Of a stretch of 64,000 bases of DNA, positions 10,477-22,257 are shown piece by piece (within the stretch, counting starts at the first letter, position 1; every line of letters starts with the position of its first letter). The notes below the pieces were generated by a model. That model was not told the origin of the DNA, searched no databases, and saw only the letters and a list, made by a program, of their open reading frames with translations. The translations under genes and the position numbers were made by a program. The DNA lies in contig CM075764.1 of the NCBI GenBank assembly GCA_037974665.1, forward strand, positions 76,896,325 to 76,960,324, read 5' to 3'. This DNA is from Ehretia macrophylla. Taxonomy: Eukaryota; Streptophyta; Magnoliopsida; Boraginales; Ehretiaceae.

Positions 10477-12986
10477 TGTGATGCCCAAGATTTTAGCCGT
10501 ACATTCATTTACTGTTGCATCTATTGTTTGCGCATTTCCTTCTGTGCTTTATTAACTGTCTTCTTTAGCTACTATTCATCCCATTTTCAAACTATATTCT
10601 ATTAGTGAATTAGCATTTTTATTAAATCACATTAATTGTTAGAGGAGTGGGAAAAATGTGCAATTGAGCTAGAGGCGATAGGAGAGCTCGTTTAGAAAAT
10701 GTTTTTAGTAGTTAAGTGAATAGTATTACGTAACAAACTTAGAGATTTAAATAACTAACATTACTTTTCACCTTAGGCTCGTTTTTAAGTTAATAACGCG
10801 CATTCTAGTGACCTTTTAAATACCCAAACTTGACCCCACCTCAACTTAACCTTATATAATTCACCTAAGCTCATTAAAACACAAAACAAAAGAACAAATG
10901 TGCAGGAATTACTGTAGCAGGGCCGAAAATACCAAAGGAGAAGGAAAAAGGTGATTTTGCTCTTCAACTCTTCAAGCCAAGCCAATCCAAGCCTAGAGCT
11001 AGTAGTTTAGGGTATGTGCAAGCTTCCTAGGTGCTCCTACGTGCATTGGTGAGGGTTTCATGGCTTATTTTCGTATTTTAAAATAGTTGCTATTTTCTTG
11101 ATTTGTTGAAAATGTGACCAAATGCTAATGTATTGATTATCTATGCTGTTATACCTTGTATATGAGTGCTAAAGAACATATTTGAGCCATTGTTTCGCTT
11201 TTTAAACAGTTAGAATCGTTAGTTTGATTTATGAGGTGAATAGTGACGTTTTTCTAGGGTTTTGTGTAATTGCACGTATTAGTTTGATTCAACACTCCTA
11301 ATAGATACTTTAGGTGCTAATGAAGGTAGTCTAATAGCCCTGTACACTTGAATTGCTCTAAAATCGTATAAAACATGAAATAGTTGACTTTAACAAAGAG
11401 GTTTCGGGGTTAATGCGAATCCAGGTGGATTCGGGCTTCACTTTTAGTATTCTTAGGCTACCTAGGTGCTATAGAAGCTTTGCTAACCCTTGTTTGAAGC
11501 CCAGATGAGGTAGGTGTAGTGTAAAGCTATAAGAGGGAATTTGGGGCTTTCGGGGTTATTGCGGGCGTTTGAATGTGTTAAAGGGTTGAAAGGGTTCCTT
11601 GAGAGTTAGTTAGAAGGTTGGTAGAGTTTCCCTTTGAATTTGAATCATTAACTTTGGTTTGGAGGAGAAATAGCTTGAATAACAAAAGGGTTTAGGTGCA
11701 ATTTCGGTTGTCTCACGCTTCTAAGACCTTGGCATGGCTTCTTGAATGTTTAAATGTAGTTTCAAGTTGGTTTGGAACTTTTGATGTAATTATAATTATA
11801 TCTTGTATATGCCCCTTTGTAAACCTGCTTATTTGCTTGTATAAACTGCTTCTATTCTAACTGCATTGAGGTCAACCTACTTTTTGTCCTTAAATGTGTT
11901 TACTGATTATATTGTAATTGTTATCATTCTCGCATTGCATCATGGTTGCGCAACCTCATTGTCGCGGCGGATGCGATGGCCTCGCTGGGCGGTATCGGGC
12001 TTGCTAGTGTTGGTTGCCTTAGCTCCGTCTGCTATTCCCTCACTCGCCTGGTCCGGAGATTGCCAGGGGGTGTTGGGTCGTAGGATCGGGTACATTCGGA
12101 GTACCCATTGGTGTAAGGGATGCCGGCATATCGAGATTGAGATCGTGGTTCGTGGATCGTGTTCGTGGATTGAAGATATGGAGTATGGGGTTAAGTGAAA
12201 TGTATCCTTTTATTGTGTGGTTACTAGAACTTGTTATTTCTGAATGATTAACTGCTTTATTGTCCAATTGCTTTACTTGTTGCATTGCACGCCCCGGGAG
12301 ACTATATCCCTCACTGGGCAATAGTGGTTGCTCATACCTCGATATATGTTTCAGGAAGTGCTGAGGGTGAACCCCAACTAGTTGAGGTGCTAGTGGAAGA
12401 GGAAGAAGTTCAGGCTGAGCCTTTGCCCTAGTTTTTGTGTGTTTGTTGTCTAAGGTGGATTTGCCTTCTTGTTGTTACATGGTGTACTTTTATTGCTATA
12501 GCATGATCTATTTTGTGGCCTTAAGGCTATGTATATTCTTGTAGTTGCAAGTTGAAAGTAGTTGGTTGTAATGTTAGCTTTGAGATATTATGGCTTGTAA
12601 TAACTTTTAATTCTCCTTTTAGTTCTTGCATGCTTGGGGGTGTATGTTTAGAGGTGTTGATTTCAACTTCTAAAATTGCTCTAATGTTATCATAGAATGG
12701 CATGTTAAAAAGGTTTAATAAAAAGTTAAGTTGGGTGCATGCATGTGTGATTTGGAGCTGTTGTTTGTCTCATGGCTTAGATGGCCTTGAACCTTTGAAT
12801 TTTAATTATAAAAGCTTGTTTTAGTATATTGTGGCTATTTTGAGCATTTACAGGTTTGAAAAATGTCCGCGGTACAGAGGAAACTATGTCCGTTTTTTTC
12901 TAAAATTTTGTGACCGGGTTTGGTATTGGGTTGAGAATAGCATGGTTATTAGAGCATCCGGTCTCGTGAGGGATCGGGGCGTCACA
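10477..12986 (+). mobile_element. F1: solo LTR inside gag of D
   Basis: It begins TGTGATGCCCAAGATTTTAG and ends GGGATCGGGGCGTCACA, 2510 bp, flanked by CACGA at 10472-10476 and 12987-12991. Removing it and one CACGA restores the gag frame of D exactly (PELV joined to HPARR). It belongs to the LTR family of G and I. It contains the palindrome GGTTGCGCAACC at 11944-11955, a GC-rich block at 11960-12120 and the inverted repeat TGGGCAA...TTGCTCA at 12315-12334. Confidence 0.93.
12354..12431 (+). CDS. LTR acidic mini-frame of F1
   Basis: ATATATGTTTCAG is followed by an open frame of 25 residues ending in TAG: GSAEGEPQLVEVLVEEEEV, then QAEPLP. The G and I LTRs carry close relatives. Nine or more of the residues are glutamate. 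There is no ATG in this frame just upstream, so a spliced or longer transcript would be needed. Confidence 0.38.
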   Translation, partial: GSAEGEPQLVEVLVEEEEVQAEPLP

Positions 12987-13580
12987 CACGAGCTCAGGCA
13001 TATACCTCGACAGGCTGACAAACCTAGCCTCATACCGTGCGACAGTCATGTTTCCTTGCTTCAGGCCCACAAATTCGTCTTCCCGCCTTTCCCTAGCCAT
13101 CTTAGGAATATACTTGTCCCGAAACTCACTCACGAAATCATCCCACAAATGCGGAACATCCTCACAGTCCCACCTCAACCTAACAGTGTTCCACCATTGT
13201 TCTGCGTCGCCCTTAAACAGGAATGCTGCATAAGCTATCTTTGTCTCGTCAGTGTACCTCAAAGCAGCATAAATTTTCTCAACACGGTTAATCCATCTCT
13301 TGGCTGCCTCGTCATCCGGCTCTCCGAAGAACTTACCCGGCTCGTGCCTAAGGAATTTCTCCAACTGATTATTCTCAGCCCCATGCCTTTGTCCACCAGG
13401 ATTAGCTTGATTTCTCTGGGGATTATTATTCATCTCCTGCCTCTGCTCATGCAGTACCTGAGTAATTCGGTCAACTGCAGTGGTCATAGTAGCCATAAAC
13501 TGTTCAGGCATCGGTTGCTGACCTTGTTCTGTTGCCTCTTCATCTGCCCCTTGACCTTGAGTACTACGTCGTGGCGGCAT
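12987..13580 (-). pseudogene. D gag, 5' part
   Basis: The ATG is at 13578-13580. The product opens with a short basic and Q-rich stretch (MPPRRSTQGQG). A Retrotrans_gag-type capsid domain follows, including FFGEPDDEAAKRWINRVEKI, AEQWWNTV and RERREDEFVGLKQGNM, then YEARFVSLSRYMPELV where F1 is inserted. This part has no stop codon. It would form virus-like particles in an active element. The host part of the frame continues at 10476. Confidence 0.9.
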
Positions 13581-13831
13581 AGTAACAACTTACAATAGCT
13601 GGCCACATATAAAAGCAGTTTATAGACAGAAATATAGCACATAAGATTAGATAACACTTAAGTCAATGACAATCAAATATCCTATCACACAATTCACATA
13701 ACACAAGATTGACATGTCAAGCTAATTCACTTAAACACATAAGCACCCAAGTTCACATAGCCATACTATAACACTTTTCACTTAACAATCATACAATAAC
13801 ACTTTATCATTCTAGACCTTTACCCCACAGA

Positions 13832-13849
13832 CCGAGAAACATATCCCGG
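13832..13849 (-). promoter_or_regulatory. D hairpin downstream of PBS
   Basis: The minus strand has CCGGG-ATATGTTT-CTCGG, a 5 bp stem with one G-U pair, 18 nt after the PBS. CTGTGGG follows at 13824-13830. The same block at the same distance is present in A, B, G, H and I. A packaging or priming role is inferred. Confidence 0.5.
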
Positions 13850-13867
13850 CTCTTGCAATACTATCAT

Positions 13868-13879
13868 GCTCTGATACCG
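13868..13879 (-). other. D primer-binding site (initiator tRNA-Met)
   Basis: The minus strand reads CGGTATCAGAGC, one mismatch from the TGGTATCAGAGC seen in A, B, G, H and I. It lies 8 bases inside the 5' LTR. Confidence 0.85.
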
Positions 13880-13887
13880 CCTAAAGA

Positions 13888-16183
13888 TGTCACGCCCTGA
13901 CCCGACCCCGCAAAAGGCCAAGCCCGGACCCGACACACAGATGGAGTCTCCTTTGTACCATGGACGATCCGAAAACCCTACATTCAACATAATATTCGCG
14001 AAAACCACAATAATCATTTGAAACAAGACGACTTTCTTTTAAAAACATACATATTCTCATTAACCAACTTTGCAAACCAAAATGTCATGCATACTACACA
14101 AGTATTCATGCCACTAAGCAGTTAAACCATTAGCATGCAGTTCGTACTAGTCACGTGAGTATATCTTTACAACTTTGCAACCTTTAAACTTTTACAACAT
14201 AAGACCATAGTGGCCTCAAAATAGAAATTACATACAAGGCTACAAGCCCCAAAATGAAGCGTCAACCAAGCAATATACACATCAAGCATGGCCCGCACAA
14301 AAGACTGGCAACCAACCACCAGCTAAGCAAAGAAAGTGCTATCAAGGAAACACCTCCACTTGCTCCTCCTCCTTAATTACCTCAATAGGATCTGCTTCAA
14401 TTACTTCTGTAAAAATATAGTATAGAAAGGAATGAGCAAAAACTATTGCTCAGCGAGGGTAATTGGTCTCAAGGACGGAGGTGAGAGGAGAATGCAATGC
14501 AAATAGTCAAGTAGATCAATCAATTATCATATAGAGATACAAGCAAAGCCAACAATAAATCCAGACAAACATTAAGACTATAACCATTCAATTAAAGGAT
14601 ACAATTCACTTTCCACGAGCAACTCTCAATCACGAATCCGATGACGACGCGCCGGCCCAACCACCTTATAACTTCAATTTGGAATACCCCGGAAGTATCC
14701 AATCAATTTTACGACCCAAATCTCCCTGGGAGGCAACCCAAGCAAGAAAAGGAATAGGACACGGAGCTAGGGCAACCAACCCTGGCAACCCAAGGCTACC
14801 CAGAGAGGCCCATCACACCGCCCTTAACTCTATGAATGCAATACAATATTCAATGCAACAATCGAGCAATCGAGCAATAGAGCCACACGTGGGAGAATAA
14901 CAAAGTAGGTTACTCTCACACGCAATAGCAACGGTTAGTAAACATTGCAATCATAATCAACTTTAACAAGCATAACAAGCAATAATAAGCATTCTACAGG
15001 TATAATACTATGAAAACCAACAAAATCACAAAACGACCCCAACTTTCAAAACGCTACTACTTCCAAACGAGCCACGAGTTTTGGAAACCGACTTCACCAT
15101 TCCTCCTAGGTCACCATAAGGCACGTCTAAAGACCACGAAACCTTACTTTACCTTAGAATTCCCGCAAAGCCCCGATTTTCCCCTTTGCTCATTTGAACT
15201 ATAGCTACCCTAACCAAACACTCAACCAACGTCATAACCACACCAAAAGTGCTTCCATGGCCTCCCGAGACAATGCCATCACGCAAAACGAGGAAACACT
15301 AAACTCAACCGAAACGACCCCAACATGTACCAAGGCATTTTTCTCCGTTTTTTCATTACACAACCCAAACAAATCATGCATTTAGGCATTCTAGCATATT
15401 TAGCATCTTCTCACATCAACAGAAAGCAAAACGGAGCAACTTTTACGAAATGGGGGTTTACTATTTATAATTTACTATTCCATTGTCAATTTAAATTGCA
15501 AATGCTATATTCAACCACAGAAAATGCTAAAAAGCTACAAATACATGTTCTACAATTGTCAAGGATCATTGTTCAAGCATCAAAACGGATAAAACAACGA
15601 TTTACGCAAAATTCTTAAAAATTAAAGTTTGTATATCATACATTCAAATGCGCAAATAAAGATGCTTCCCTCACCTTAGACGCTCCTAGACGCTAGGAAA
15701 ACCACGCTGGAAGCCTCGGAAACAACCCCGTTCAAGCTCTCGCGAAGTTTTGAAGATTGGAAGTTGAATTTTTTTTCTTTTTCCCTCAAAGTTTCGGCCT
15801 TCTCCTATGTTTTTCAGCTTTCATTTGTTTTGTTTTTGCTATTATAAGCTATTAAAAGATGACAAGCTAAGTCAAATGGCCAAGGCTTTGGTCAAAGGTT
15901 ACTTAAGTTGGTCAAATAAGCTTATTTCTTGCATTTTAAGGCTAAAACAACTAATACAAATCTAATTCTAGTTAACAACAACTAAAATATTAAAATTAAA
16001 ACACTAAATACTAGTTTTCACTATTTGTTGAGGACTAGAAAACGCTCTCTAACTATTGCTCTCGAAATGCAATGCACTTTGCGACAATAAAGGAATAACA
16101 ATTAAATTTCAAAGAATTTAAGAAAAATATAATTTTCAGAAAAATAAATAGGAAAATTTCACATTCCGGGCTCGGGTATTACA
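13888..16183 (-). repeat. D 5' LTR
   Basis: It runs from TGTCACGCCCTGACCCGACC to GGGCTCGGGTATTACA, 2296 bp, with intact TG...CA ends. It holds the inverted repeat TGAGCAA...TTGCTCA at 14433-14452. No other gene lies in it. Confidence 0.92.
14342..14406 (-). CDS. LTR acidic mini-frame of D, 5' LTR copy
   Basis: The minus strand reads EVIEADPIEVIKEEEQ and VEVFP, then TGA, after ATTTTTACAG. It differs from the 3' LTR copy by several substitutions but remains open and acidic, although gag-pol of this element is dead. Confidence 0.35.
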
Positions 16184-16188
16184 CCTTT

Positions 16189-16955
16189 GATGCCAAATGA
16201 TGTTAGTAATGTGTAGAATGGATGCCCAACAAGCAATTTCAAGCTTTGAATAAAGTTATTTGGACTTGAATTGCAAAATCTATGAAGAAATCTAGTTGAA
16301 AACCTAAGCAAAAATGGCTCTTTTTTTCTCCTTGGATTTTCGGCCTACTAGGTGAGAAATTAGTATGTTGTGAGCTATTTGTTTTATGTATTATGAGTAT
16401 ATTATGCATATATAAAGGCTTGGTCAACATTTTGCAAAAAGTCAGAGTTGTCAACCTTGTGTTTTTAGTTTTTTTTAGCCTACAATACATATATATGCTA
16501 AATCTAACTTATATACTATATTTAGTAGTCTAAAATTAGTTGACAACATTTTATATAAGCATGCATATACATACATCCAAGCTATAAAACCCGATTTTGA
16601 AAAAGAAGTTAAAAAGTCACATTATTTATTTTGCAAATATGTTTTAAATGCACAACCAATATATAATCACTTAATATCACCTATAAATTCACATATAAAA
16701 GTTTTATGAATGCACATATATCATGTAAAATGAGTAGTATTTACAAATAAACCTAGTTTGGTCAAAAAGATGAAAGGTCAAAAGTCAAAGAAGACCAAAA
16801 GTCCGCATTTTTCAAAAGTCAAATGAAACTGAAATGCACATTTAACTTAGTATTTTTTGTGTAATTCATACATATTCACGTATATGAGTTCAAATAATAT
16901 ATATAAACAAGTGAAAACACGTAATTGCAAATAAGGGAAAATTCGGGGTCTCACA
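16189..16955 (-). mobile_element. E: solo LTR, second part
   Basis: It continues the LTR of E after D and ends GGGGTCTCACA (the LTR start, read on minus as TGTGAGACCCC). The target duplication TGAAG follows at 16956-16960. Pieces near 16200-16240 match the 'cattctacacat' region of A. Confidence 0.85.
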
Positions 16956-16960
16956 TGAAG

Positions 16961-17344
16961 TGTGCTTTGAATAGGCATATGCTTGCATGTGAGACTTGTG
17001 TTTCTTGAATGAAAATGTGATTCTATGTGATTTGTTTATGTAAAGTATGAAGAATGTGTTAGATGTACAAATATGTGACTATGTGTGCCTCTATATGGTA
17101 TATTTATTAATATATGTACCTTATATGCTTTCCACTGCGTGCATACATATATTACCCTTTGAACTGGTAAGTAATCTCTTCCCCCTATAGAAAGTTGGCC
17201 AGTAGTAGATCTTCCAGAGATGTGAGGCAATAGGAACAAAGGGCAGTTAATCTGACATCGACCGGAGAACATGCGTTGATAAAGGTGGCAGATGCTTAGA
17301 CTAAATTGGCACAAGTATTTGAGTAGCAAGTTCAGCGAGAGACT
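16961..17344 (+). other. C internal leader or decayed gag 5' part
   Basis: The stretch has TGTGATTnnnTGTGATTTG-type repeats like the leaders of A and B, but no PBS or LTR end. No open frame can be followed. The 5' LTR of C is not in the window. Confidence 0.4.
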
Positions 17345-17617
17345 TTGAGGGTGCCACCTATGGTTGAGAAGAGGAAAACTGAAATTGAGGTGGGACTGAG
17401 TCAGCAAAACAAAAGACCCCATCAGCTCCAAAGATGCACTTTTTACAACTGTGGGGGTCATAATATTATCAAATGTTGGAGAAGGACTAACAGATGTATG
17501 GGATGTGGCAGTGACCAACATAAGGTCAAGGAATGCCTCAGATTTAAGAGTGCTAGGAGGTGGACTTTCGGACAGGGTAGTCAACCTAGAGTTGCAGATA
17601 ATGTGCCAGCACAGTAG
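17345..17617 (+). pseudogene. C gag remnant with zinc knuckles
   Basis: The frame contains a pair of CCHC knuckles like those of the other Tekay elements here. The first, CTFYNCGGHNIIKC, has its second cysteine changed to tyrosine. The second, CMGCGSDQHKVKEC, is intact. A basic, glutamine-containing stretch (VEKRKTEIEVGLSQQNKR) precedes them. Upstream the frame is full of stops, so the capsid domain is gone. Downstream, protease is not recognisable before B interrupts at 17721. Only a gag fragment is left. Confidence 0.75.
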
Positions 17618-17725
17618 ACTGGTTAGCAGGGAGAGCTTCGCAAAACAAGTAAGAACAGGAATGAATTCTTTTATGTCAATATAGCTGATATTCATATGTG
17701 TTTATATTTGTATATCTAGGATTAA

Positions 17726-20369
17726 TGTCACACCTCAACTCGACCCCTCCTACGATCAGTCAGGACGCAACGGAGTTTCGGCAGCATAACGATAGTAACA
17801 TGAACATCCGGGCTCTAAACCAACCCTTAAGAACAACATGCATCAACCTCCATAAATCACCAACCAATTCCACAATCAAATTGACAACATACAACACAAC
17901 CACTTCATACATTAAACATTCTTTCATCAACTCCTTCATAGTTACGCGCCTCCGTTCCAACATAGTACATAGGCTATACATACATATCAAAATAGATTAT
18001 ACACAAACTTAGCAACCTAGATCATAACAAAAGAAAGACTACTAAGTTAGCATCATTTAGTTCATTATCTTACTACAACTTATACATCATAAATTACAAG
18101 GAAAATAAAAGACAACTAGGTTAATATACAAGATAATAGAGTATACAACATCTCAAGCATTAAGGACAAGACTCTGGCACATAGGACTCGTCCACATACG
18201 GCACATTTTCCACATTCTCCTCTTCAGGAGGCACGTACCCGTAATCCTGCTCAAGTACACCTATAAGCATGCAATAATAGAGAGTGAGCTTATATAAAAT
18301 AAGCCCAGTGAGGATCCGATAGATCTCGAGCAAGGTCTACTAAACTCCTTGGAATAATCCTTTGAGTCAGTAAACACACAATAACAATAAATAATACTAT
18401 CATCACATAACTATATGACCATTCAATAAAGGATACTCTCTCTAGTTGGTGTAGCTCCAAACGCCATCACGATCTCAACCATTCTTCTTGTAACTCCCGA
18501 TTACTCACGCACCCGAGGTACCCCCAATAACCTCGCCCTCCATGACACCTCCGTCATGCGAGCTGGAGGCAATCTCTGATAGTCATGCCGTTATCAACCC
18601 GACAGCCCGATGCTGCCCGAGAGGTGGCACACACATACCAGAGACCCAGCAATAATAATAAACATCAATCATCAATATTCCGAGAGATCAGCAACAAAAG
18701 TGCCCGATTCCCGTACTCAATAATCAATCAATAAAACATCAATATAACATCAATATAACATCAATATAACATTAAACAGCAAACAACTAAGTTAGATGAC
18801 AAAGTAGGCCATCTAACCGAACATGCATTAAACACACAATCAAACTCTAATTTACCCATCAACAACTCACAATTCAATCACTCAACACCACCCAACCATC
18901 TAAAGGCATCGTTCAAGAAATTAAAGAATGACAACCTAAACTTCTAAAATTCATAACTTACAATCTACTAATCCAAACATTGCCAAATCAGTTTCTATCA
19001 CTCACCCATTCAACCTACTACATTAACCCTCTCGGAAATCCACCATAACACCTCCAAATCATGCCCGATAACCCTAAAACCCTAGGATGTCTTGGCTGGA
19101 TTTTCCGGGTTTTCACACGAACAATGTAATCGAAAATTCGGCATTACAACAGCGCTAACACGTAATTATCAAGTATTTAGAAATCGACGGCAATCGATTT
19201 CGATCAACACAACTCATTTAATTCAACTTTGAACATTTTAATCAAAATTAAATACTCGGAAAATAAAAATTATGCTACATCCGACAGAAATTCCTAGTAT
19301 TGGTATATAACGATCCCTAGCATGCAAGAAGCAATAATCTATCATCAGATTTCAATTCTAACGGTTAAATTTTCATTTATGAGCAAAAGTATAAAAATGA
19401 CATTTTGAGATCTAGAATTTTTCTCTCACCTTTGATCCGAAGTAAACCTAGGAATGCATGCAATAGGTGCCCAACAAGCGGAATCCAGCCCGGTTTGAAA
19501 AGATTCGGACTAAAACTAAGTTTTCTAAGGCAAAATTACTTTGAAAATAAGTTGAATAAAATCTCTTTTGTTTCCTAAGCTTTCACGGCTGCAAGGTATG
19601 TGTAAATGTGGTGTTTGCTTTGTTTTTAGTGTGTGTAGAGATTTATATGCATAAGTCAACAAAATAGAAAAAGTCAAAGTTGAAACTTTAGTGTTTTTTT
19701 TGTGTTTTCTTGACTTTAAATGCATTTTCTTGATCACCAAAGTTCAAAAAAATTATGCAACACCCAAGATAGCTCAAGTAGGTTATTTTTAGGTGACAAG
19801 AAGTTTTACAATCAAACAATTTCACCCGAGTTGGCTTAAAATGCGATTTTTGCAAAAGAATGTGAAAAGTCATATTATTTATTTTCAAATGTCTTTTGAA
19901 TACACAATTAATCTAAAATCATTTAATACCACATATAAATACATTTATATTAATATATATACTAGGTCAATGAAAGTCAATGCAAGAATCGGGTTTAGAA
20001 GAAATCACTATTTGGCTCAAAACGTTATTTTTTTGCCCGAAAAATCTATTTAAATTACTATTCTATTTCAGAATCAATTTTTATCAAACATGGGTCTATT
20101 AATAATAGAGGACTAGTTTTTAAGACGTTTAAAACACCCCTGTAAAAATTTTAGCGGACAGGTGTTCAAAAGTACTATTCACCAAAACCGACGATAAAAT
20201 TTCTGATTCTGTTTTTGATGGAAATTTTATGAATGCACATTTAGTATGTTCTAGGAGTATTAATATCAAAATTATCACATTCAAGTCATATAGCACATAA
20301 ACAGGTCAATTCACGCGAAACGAGAATAAACACACAAAACGAGATAGGATAGAAAAGTGGGGTTCCACA
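17726..20369 (-). repeat. B 3' LTR
   Basis: It runs TGTCACACCTCAACTCGACC to GTGGGGTTCCACA. It holds a short tandem repeat AACATCAATAT (three units, about 18737-18770) and TTATATAA within the inverted repeat upstream of the mini-frame. The remainder has no coding capacity that I recognise. Confidence 0.93.
18160..18270 (-). CDS. LTR mini-ORF of B, 3' LTR copy (36 codons)
   Basis: The ATG is at 18268-18270 on the minus strand, within GCATGCTTATAG. The product begins MLIGVLEQ, continues DYGYVPPEEENVENV and PYVDESYVPESCP, then TAA. It is acidic and rich in P, V and Y, with no known domain. The same frame is found in A, H and J. The upstream inverted repeat includes a TATA-like TTATATAAG, so the ATG may lie close to the transcription start. 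Coding is inferred only from conservation. Confidence 0.42.
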   Translation of the reverse strand: MLIGVLEQDYGYVPPEEENVENVPYVDESYVPESCP

Positions 20370-20384
20370 TTCTCCCCTCCTTAA
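20370..20384 (-). other. B polypurine tract
   Basis: The minus strand reads TTAAGGAGGGGAGAA immediately before the 3' LTR, almost identical to A. Confidence 0.88.
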
Positions 20385-20387
20385 AAC

Positions 20388-20405
20388 AATTGCGTCCGCG
20401 CAATT
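20388..20405 (-). promoter_or_regulatory. B inverted repeat beside the polypurine tract
   Basis: The minus strand reads AATTGCGCGGACGCAATT, the same as A and one base from D and G. B has no pol gene, so the conservation cannot be explained by coding. Confidence 0.6.
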
Positions 20406-20439
20406 CTGCATCGATCCGAAGATAAACTCAGGTGTTAAC

Positions 20440-20880
20440 TCAAACATACTGATTGAAAGACCAAATACCAAATTCCAAATACCAACCAAGAACACCAAGT
20501 AGGAATACCGAATAAGATCATCGAATAAGAATCCCCAAACAAGAAGCTTAATTAGGAACGCTGAATAAGAACACTGACTAGAATTTCCGAATAAGAATCT
20601 CAAATAAATTACCGAAGAAGAACGCCAAACATAGATCCCGTAATAGAGCACCAATCAAGAATACCAATTGAGATCTTCGAACAAGATTACCGTTGGAGAA
20701 TACCGAATAATAATCCCGAAATAAGAACTCGGGATAACACCATATAATAATTCCGCATAAGAATACTAATAGAAAATACCAAAGAATAATTCCAATCAAG
20801 TATACCGAATAAGAATATTCATATGGAAATTCAAAGGAAGAATGTCGAATAGGATCACCAAATGAGAATTCCAATAGTCA
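20440..20880 (-). repeat. B degenerate short repeats in place of pol
   Basis: On the plus strand, units such as GAATACCGAATAAG, GAATAAGAATCCCC and AGAATACCAATTGAG recur every 15-25 bases with many changes. No frame or domain is seen. C has comparable sequence in the same position (25400-25790). Confidence 0.6.
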
Positions 20881-21029
20881 ATTATGTAGTCGTAAAGTAG
20901 CTTGACCCCTAATCGGAATTTTATATGCTTCAGCGTCACATATTACTCAATCGCCAACTGATATAATGCACGTGCGAACTTCCACCATATAGGGCAAACT
21001 TTCTACTCGCATACTAGCGCATTGCACTC

Positions 21030-21100
21030 AAGTAGACATGATAAAAGAATATGTAGCACTGGAATCATTCAATACCTTAACTAATTGATTGAGAATAAGA
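21030..21100 (-). pseudogene. B protease remnant
   Basis: The minus strand reads NQLVKVLNDSSATYSFIMST, matching VKVLIDSGASYSFI of I with the active-site DSG changed to DSS. Stops follow at once. Pol sequence ends here and short repeats begin. Confidence 0.65.
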
Positions 21101-21162
21101 AATTACCTTTCACTACTGCTGTTGAGATGCACTGCCCGCAGGTCTACCCTGGTAACCTTGGG

Positions 21163-22089
21163 TCACTGACCGACCGTAGACCTCGAATACCTAGGACAAT
21201 TCCTCGCTCTGTGCTGATTGCTGCCGCAACCCAAACATGTTCCTGCCTTATTCTGACAGTTAGACTCGAGATGGCCTTTTCGGCGACAGAAAGTACAATG
21301 TATGACTTGATCTGCAGCACGATTCCCTGAAGAATTTGGAACCAATAAGGTAACTGAATCATCTTGTTGAACTCTCACTATAGTAGACTTTTCCTGGGCA
21401 TCCCTGACTATAGTCAAACCCCGATCATTTTGCCATTTATGACAGTCCTCTTTCATGTGTTGATCACTGCCGCAACTTAGACATTTTCCCAATTTCTTCT
21501 AGCATTCGGTTTCAACATGACCCCTCTTGGTACAGAAATCACAAAATGGAACATGAAGAGCAACACTATTACCCACGAAACCCTGAACTGGCGAAACCGT
21601 TAAACTGCTTCGCTGTATCCTTAAGTCTACATGCCTATTTTGCCCCTGGAGCTGACTCTGCCGACTTCGAGGATGAAAATATCTTTGCTGGTCCTAAAAC
21701 TGAGAAAGTCTTCTACTCGATTGACTCGGCCCTGCCCCTAACTCATTCTTTCCTTTCTCAACTCTTGTTGCAGTAGTAAGGGCTTCACCGTATGTGGAAA
21801 ACTGAAAAGAAGTCAAGCTATCTCGAACCTCCGGCCTCAACCCTCGAACGAATCTATTAATCCTCTTTTCAGTAGTTTGCACCATACCCGGAGCATAATG
21901 TGACAGATTATGAAATCGGGCCTCATACTGCGTAACAGATAGGCTACCCTGTTTCAAAGACATGAATTCATTCCTACGAAGTCTTCCTCTGATTCCAAGA
22001 GCTCTGACAGTCATCCTTACTTCACCCAAAAGAGTCACCCGCAGTTGTAACATATATACAATTATATCACATGAAGACAAGTACAACAT
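21163..22089 (-). pseudogene. B truncated gag with four zinc knuckles
   Basis: The frame begins near 22089 with non-conserved residues. It picks up gag homology at RRNEFMSLKQGSLSVTQYEA and runs through RFVRGLRPEVRDSL. The N-terminal capsid half (FFGEP... to WWN... in I) is missing. A TAG after RRLSQF and a TAG (tryptophan codon) after the first knuckle break it. Four CCHC knuckles follow: 21502-21543, 21442-21483, 21256-21297 and 21196-21237, the second pair repeating the pattern of the first. Other elements here have two. The protein could bind RNA but not build a particle alone. Confidence 0.8.
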
Positions 22090-22257
22090 AATACATAATT
22101 AACATATAAAACAACATTATCATATAACACACAATTCAGCACATAAGAAGCCAATATCTCGTAAACAAGTTATATCACACAATAAGTTGTAAACAATTAA
22201 AGTCTCATAAGCAACAAACTTCACATAAGGCACTTTGATCAAATAAAACATAATTGT

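Larger units (their letters stand above)
4326..16183 (-). mobile_element. D: full-length Ty3/gypsy Tekay-type element, dead
   Basis: The element is bounded by CCTTT at 4321-4325 and 16184-16188. Its order on the minus strand is 5' LTR (13888-16183), PBS, leader, gag, protease, RT, RNase H, integrase, polypurine tract and 3' LTR (4326-6623). The LTRs differ at many positions, so it is older than A and B. It lies inside solo LTR E and is itself split by solo LTR F1. Stop codons, frameshifts, catalytic substitutions and an integrase deletion make it non-functional. Confidence 0.93.

Noticed and set aside
10109-10555. Plus-strand frame of 148 codons
   Set aside because: Antisense to D gag and crossing the F1 boundary.
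12831-13598. Plus-strand frame of 255 codons
   Set aside because: It runs from the end of F1 into the antisense of D gag; the minus frame shows real gag motifs.
17036-17695. Minus-strand frame of 219 codons as a host gene
   Set aside because: It is antisense to the zinc-knuckle remnant of C and has no domain.
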